Below, piece by piece: positions 7,012 to 9,379 of a stretch of 9,379 nucleotides of DNA. This stretch comes from JAQBDA01 sp041301185. GTDB lineage: Bacteria; Chloroflexota; Anaerolineae; Anaerolineales; UBA4823. Position 1 is the first letter of the stretch. Each line of letters starts with the position of its first letter. Under the pieces are notes generated by a model. That model made no database searches. It worked only from the letters and a program-made list of their open reading frames with translations, and had not been told where the DNA came from. A program made the position numbers and the translations under genes. The DNA lies in assembly GCA_041301185.1 (NCBI GenBank), contig JBFYSV010000331.1, forward strand, positions 1 to 9,379, given 5' to 3'.

Positions 7012-7040
7012 ATTGTACTCAATGAATGAGTATACATCAA
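7012..7040 (-). promoter_or_regulatory. Promoter of the padR-transporter operon
   Basis: On the minus strand TTGATG (7040-7035) and TACAAT (7017-7012) are separated by exactly 17 nt, giving a good sigma-70-type promoter. It would start transcription only about five nt before the padR ATG, a nearly leaderless message. A second -10-like hexamer TATACT (7034-7029) would leave room for the CAGGT ribosome site but has only a poor -35. Which one is used cannot be decided by eye. Confidence 0.5.
7016..7032. promoter_or_regulatory. Candidate PadR operator (TACTCA-5-TGAGTA)
   Basis: A perfect 6-bp inverted repeat with a 5-nt spacer, 17 bp in all, overlaps the -10 element and spacer of the padR promoter. 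Its outer bases read GTACT-9-AGTAT, close to the ATACT-10-AGTAT style of site reported for several PadR regulators. Binding here would block the polymerase, so autorepression of the operon is likely. This is inference from position and motif. Confidence 0.5.
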
Positions 7041-7056
7041 ATAAGTAAGGAAAGGT

Positions 7057-7074
7057 ATCACTTTCTGAAGTGAT
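7057..7074. promoter_or_regulatory. Inverted repeat ATCACTT-TCTG-AAGTGAT
   Basis: A perfect 7-bp inverted repeat with a 4-nt centre lies upstream of the padR promoter. No T-tract follows on either strand, so it is not a terminator. Its position, 17 nt upstream of the -35, suits a second regulator site. The half-site differs from the 7016-7032 palindrome, so the same protein may not bind both. Confidence 0.35.
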
Positions 7075-7115
7075 TATTGTAATATGGGTGCATCTCTGAA
7101 AAATAGAATTGGTTC

Positions 7116-7156
7116 TTGACAAAAATGTAGCCTGGCGTAAAAGTAGATGGTCTACT
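7116..7156 (+). promoter_or_regulatory. Possible plus-strand promoter with overlapping palindrome
   Basis: A consensus -35 TTGACA (7116-7121) is followed after 16 nt by a moderate -10 TAAAAG (7138-7143). A perfect inverted repeat AGTAGA-TGG-TCTACT (7142-7156) covers the expected start point, as an operator would. A strong ribosome site GGAGG (7175-7179) stands 5 nt before ATG 7185. The signals are those of a real gene, but the coding region behind them is broken. Confidence 0.4.
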
Positions 7157-7205
7157 AAAACCGCTACTCAAAACGGAGGCTACCATGGAATTCTGCCACA
7201 CAGAC

Positions 7206-7245
7206 CTGTCAACGACAACTAGATTTTCCCCGTTGTCGTTGACAG
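7206..7245. repeat. Perfect 14-bp inverted repeat (hairpin)
   Basis: The arm at 7206-7219 (CTGTCAACGACAAC) is exactly complementary to 7232-7245 across a 12-nt loop. No T-run follows on either strand, so it is not an intrinsic terminator. It lies just behind the ATG at 7185 and directly at the edge where recognisable coding sequence of the truncated gene begins. It may mark a rearrangement junction, a small mobile repeat or a recombinase site. Confidence 0.75.
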
Positions 7246-7434
7246 ATTGGCACCACTGCCACACGCTTGCTAATCCGGGTGCGGGCAAACCTCCAACCGG
7301 AAACTCTGGGTAGGCTCCTTTCCTGGTTGGTGCTCGAGCCCATCCACTTCTTGATGGAAAGAAAGATGCTACAGGGCATCCGGGCTCGGGCTGAATATCA
7401 GGCAAATGCCAGCAATCCTGGCAGGGCAAGGTGA
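7243..7434 (+). pseudogene. C-terminal fragment of an SRPBCC/DUF2867-like protein
   Basis: Frame 1 is open from 7243 to the TGA at 7432-7434 and codes ATRLLIRVRANLQPETLGRL followed by LLSWLVLEPIHFLMERKMLQ and GIRARAE. The pattern TRLLIRVR ... EP.HF.MER.ML.GI..RAE is one I associate with the last strand and long C-terminal helix of SRPBCC-like or DUF2867-like conserved proteins. More than half of such a protein should lie upstream, but instead a stop (7240-7242), the hairpin and an out-of-frame 42-codon frame from ATG 7185 are found. That frame (7185-7313) has an excellent ribosome site and no recognisable content, so it is probably the original start severed from its body. The family assignment is from memory of its style, so moderate. 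Confidence 0.5.
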
Positions 7435-7858
7435 AAACAGAAGCCAGCCAGCGCAAGATAAAACATTCCTGGAGCAGCTTTATGCGGGTGGCTTCATCCC
7501 GCTGATTGACGATGCAGTGCGATGGGAAGTGGTCTTCGGCTTGATCGGGCAATTCTGGAAATTAAATGGCGGAGAAGAAGTGGGGATTGCCGACCCGGAG
7601 GCTTATCAAGCCTTTCAGGAGACGGATTATGCCAAGGTAGCAGCCAATCTGATCGTTCAAGATTTGGGGAACACATCCCTGCTCTCAACCGAAACCCGCA
7701 TCTGGGCGCCAGACGCTGAGACTCGGCGCAAGTTAGCGGTGTATTGGAAGCTCATTTCTCTGGGGAGCGGTTGGATACGGATCTTGTGGCTGAAAGCCAT
7801 TCGGAATAAGGCAGAGATAGAAAGCAGGCGCCGGTCACACCACATTGCCGATTTGTAA
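7406..7858 (+). CDS. Conserved SRPBCC-like hypothetical protein, N-terminally truncated
   Basis: The best start is ATG 7406 (150 residues), but no good ribosome site precedes it and it overlaps the previous fragment by 29 nt. The body from about residue 21 looks real: FLEQLYAGGFIPLIDDAVRW, EVVFGLIGQFWKL, AYQAF..TDYAKVAANLIV, LLSTETRIWAPDAETRRKLA, then VYWKLI.LGSGWIRILWLKA with AIRNKAE. The pattern STETR...A.D...RR..A.YW..I..GSG.IR...L.AI...AE belongs to conserved hypothetical proteins of about 160-190 residues that I recall as SRPBCC-like. Those carry another 50 or so residues before the FLEQL part, missing here, while the first 20 residues look unrelated. It could still be expressed, but the loss of the N-terminal strands suggests a damaged gene. 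No enzymatic function is assigned. Confidence 0.55.
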   Translation: MPAILAGQGENRSQPAQDKTFLEQLYAGGFIPLIDDAVRWEVVFGLIGQFWKLNGGEEVGIADPEAYQAFQETDYAKVAANLIVQDLGNTSLLSTETRIWAPDAETRRKLAVYWKLISLGSGWIRILWLKAIRNKAEIESRRRSHHIADL

Positions 7859-7871
7859 GCAACGATCCAGG

Positions 7872-8030
7872 ATGAGGAGCGTAGAATATCAGAGACTTCT
7901 CGCTTTCAGCGTGTTAGGTATTTTTCCGGGTCTGATCGCGTTTGGGTGCCATTGGGCAGTGCGCAAAGTAGGCATCATTTCGACATACCCGAAGGGATGC
8001 AAACAAAAAACATGTGCCCGAGTGCTCTAA
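7872..8030 (+). CDS. Possible small membrane protein, unknown
   Basis: A 52-codon frame from ATG 7872 to TAA 8028-8030 includes one hydrophobic segment (LLAFSVLGIFPGLIAFGCHW) followed by a basic tail. Only CCAGG directly abuts the start, so ribosome-site support is poor. It fills the gap between the truncated SRPBCC-like gene and the next gene. It may be chance. Confidence 0.2.
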   Translation: MRSVEYQRLLAFSVLGIFPGLIAFGCHWAVRKVGIISTYPKGCKQKTCARVL

Positions 8031-8050
8031 CGTGACAGATTGGAGAGAAA

Positions 8051-8764
8051 ATGTTGGGTGTAGAACTCCTGGTTGTTCTGGGTATCCTGCTGCTCTTCGG
8101 GCTGCTCGTTGTCTATATCATTTACTCTGAGCGGAAAGGTCGCGCAGCCAAAATTGAGCTCAGCCGATCTTTGGGATTTTCTCCAATCGATCCTGAACCT
8201 GAGCTCATCCAAAAAATTGTCGGGCTCTACCAAGGCCTGCGGAAAAACGGACATCCTCCTGCCGACGACCAATTTCAGCTCCAGAATGTTGCCTGTAAAA
8301 GGCTGCCAGACTACGATCTATTCATCTTTGACCTGTTGAACAGGTCTGGGGATGAAGACAGCTACACCGAAGACGGAGCCCTGGCGGTAGTTTCCCCTCA
8401 CCTGATACTGCCAACCTTCATGGTCTTTCCTAAGGCAGATATCGAAGGAACACTTTCATTCATGGGGAATAAACTCCTCACCTGGATTTTTACTAAGGTT
8501 GGAAATCCAATCGGGTTTCCGGAGTGCCCAGAGTTCGAGCGGCGCTACCTTGTCAGTTCTCCTGATCCGGCGGGTACCCGTCAGTTTCTAAACGAGAGCC
8601 GGCTGCACCAGATGGCTAAAACTCGCATGATGAGTATTCAAGCGGGAGGGGATTTGTTTACTATCTCGCGGGTAGATCAATTCACTAAACCTGTCAATGA
8701 CAAGGAAACGATGAGTACAAAAATCCAGCTTGCAAGGGATGTGTTTTTAATATTCGTTGGCTAA
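8051..8764 (+). CDS. Membrane-anchored protein of unknown function
   Basis: The 237-residue protein starts at ATG 8051 with GGAGAG 4 nt upstream. One membrane segment (about residues 4-24, LLVVLGILLLFGLLVVYIIY) is followed by a basic ERKGR stretch, which predicts a cytoplasmic body. The body is a mixed alpha/beta domain with YDLFIFDLLNRSGD near residues 88-101 and later PEFERRYLVSSPDPAGTRQF. The latter resembles the F..RYLV...D...R.FL pattern of several uncharacterised bacterial membrane-associated domains, in which stored antigens of the same shape sense or bind unknown partners. I do not know a function. Its stop lies 8 nt inside the next reading frame, implying co-translation. Confidence 0.7.
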   Translation: MLGVELLVVLGILLLFGLLVVYIIYSERKGRAAKIELSRSLGFSPIDPEPELIQKIVGLYQGLRKNGHPPADDQFQLQNVACKRLPDYDLFIFDLLNRSGDEDSYTEDGALAVVSPHLILPTFMVFPKADIEGTLSFMGNKLLTWIFTKVGNPIGFPECPEFERRYLVSSPDPAGTRQFLNESRLHQMAKTRMMSIQAGGDLFTISRVDQFTKPVNDKETMSTKIQLARDVFLIFVG

Positions 8765-9326
8765 GTCTGACCCAAAGTGTCGCATAAAGCTTGCAATCCC
8801 AGGGCATATGCTAACCGTTATAGAAAGTGAAAACAGCTTCGAAATTCAATCCACGCTGCCAAACGGGCAAAGGGTCATTTTCCTTCTGTTGGCTTTATTT
8901 CCCTTGATCGCTCCTTACGAGCTCATCATCGAACCCGACTGGGAGTATTATTTCAATGTATTTTTCCTGATCGCCTTGATCATCTCAGTGGGAGCGATGG
9001 CATTGTCGGCCTTCTTGGTTTGGGCGGCAATTGCAGGGCTTAACTCTCAACTCCGGTTCGACAAGAGACAAGGAACCTTCTCTTGTGTAGAAGGAGCGCC
9101 TGTAGTGAGGTGGCAGACGAAGCAATACCCGCTTGAGGATGTCGCCAGCTTACGCATCGAGAAGCAGGATTGGAGTGATGGATCGCCGAGCTACTCCCTC
9201 CTTGTGGTCACCGAAGACGGGAAGGAATTTAAGGCTGGATCTTCGTGGTCGTTGAAAGAGATGGAAGCCATCCGGCAAAGAGCCTCCTCTTTTCTTTTTT
9301 ACAAGGTAGAACAAAGTCATCAATGA
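8757..9326 (+). CDS. Two-helix membrane protein with PH-like soluble domain, unknown
   Basis: The frame begins with TTG 8757 (189 residues, overlapping the previous gene by 8 nt) or ATG 8808 (172 residues, AGGG only 3 nt before). A stop at 8748-8750 rules out an earlier start, and neither choice has an ideal ribosome site. A short N-terminal strand region precedes two membrane segments (about residues 40-58 and 66-95, counted from TTG). The soluble C-terminal half reads LRFDKRQGTFSC, YPLEDVASLRIEKQDW, YSLLVVTEDGKEFKAG and ends in a helix with MEAIRQRASSFL. Strand-rich sequence plus a last helix after paired membrane helices recalls PH-like membrane proteins, but this is fold-level guesswork. 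It lies between the 8051 gene and the gene starting at 9342, so these three probably form one operon. Confidence 0.7.
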   Translation: MAKSDPKCRIKLAIPGHMLTVIESENSFEIQSTLPNGQRVIFLLLALFPLIAPYELIIEPDWEYYFNVFFLIALIISVGAMALSAFLVWAAIAGLNSQLRFDKRQGTFSCVEGAPVVRWQTKQYPLEDVASLRIEKQDWSDGSPSYSLLVVTEDGKEFKAGSSWSLKEMEAIRQRASSFLFYKVEQSHQ

Positions 9327-9341
9327 AGAGGAGCATATATA

Positions 9342-9379
9342 ATGATGGATAAGCAATTAAAAAGTGAGATCGCCCAGCG
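9342..9379 (+). CDS. Start of an unknown gene, 3' partial
   Basis: ATG 9342 is followed at once by a second ATG and codes MMDKQLKSEIAQ up to the window edge. AGAGGAG at 9327-9333 stands 8 nt before the first ATG, an excellent ribosome site, and it overlaps the end of the preceding gene. Only 12 codons are visible, so nothing can be said about function beyond its probable co-transcription with the two upstream genes. Confidence 0.55.
   Translation, partial: MMDKQLKSEIAQ

Noticed and set aside
7058..7552. Minus-strand frame of 164 codons over the regulatory region
   Set aside because: It covers promoters, three palindromes and the opposite strand of two family-like plus-strand frames, and its composition is not protein-like.
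1..9379. CRISPR array or complete insertion sequence
   Set aside because: No regularly spaced repeats and no transposase with paired terminal repeats were seen.

Overview
The window looks like a chromosomal segment from a bacterium of intermediate GC content. My best guess is a member of the Chloroflexota, possibly Anaerolineae. This rests on gene style only: an NdvB-type glucan synthase C-terminus, a PadR-controlled FecCD-type uptake operon, and short orphan membrane proteins. There is no taxonomic marker in the window, so the assignment is an inference.

Layout. (1) Positions 1-1280 (+) carry the 3' end of a very large cyclic beta-glucan synthase gene (GH94 phosphorylase-type domain, 5' end outside the window). 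(2) Positions 1281-2910 hold no intact gene but several remnants. These are a coding-like minus-strand fragment, an intrinsic terminator reading on the minus strand, the 3' half of an Arg-type tRNA, the C-terminal end of a tyrosine recombinase killed by point mutations, and a frameshifted coding-like stretch on the plus strand. Together they read as the scar of an integrative element that used a tRNA gene. (3) Positions 2911-7000 (-) form a tight five-gene operon: PadR regulator, substrate-binding lipoprotein, FecCD-family permease, ABC ATPase and a THEP1-like NTPase. The last four genes overlap one another by 4, 4 and 10 nt, and the downstream three appear to start with CTG, GTG and GTG. (4) Positions 7001-7184 are a compact regulatory region with a minus-strand promoter, a possible plus-strand promoter and three perfect inverted repeats. 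(5) Positions 7185-7858 (+) contain two truncated genes of SRPBCC-like type with a perfect 14-bp hairpin at the broken edge of the first. (6) Positions 8051-9379 (+) hold two orphan membrane-anchored proteins and the start of a third gene, each with little or no gap to the next.

How the genes work together. The operon is a complete uptake module for a chelated metal, heme or corrinoid type of ligand: a lipid-anchored binding protein outside, a permease in the membrane and an ATPase inside. A PadR repressor whose likely operator lies inside its own promoter would control it. A nucleotide-hydrolysing P-loop protein of unknown role is translationally coupled to the ATPase. The substrate cannot be read from the sequence.

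I did not find a clearly new defence or mobile system. The most unusual signals are the tRNA/integrase scar, the CTG-started permease, the NTPase tied into the transporter operon, and the palindrome cluster around 7016-7245.
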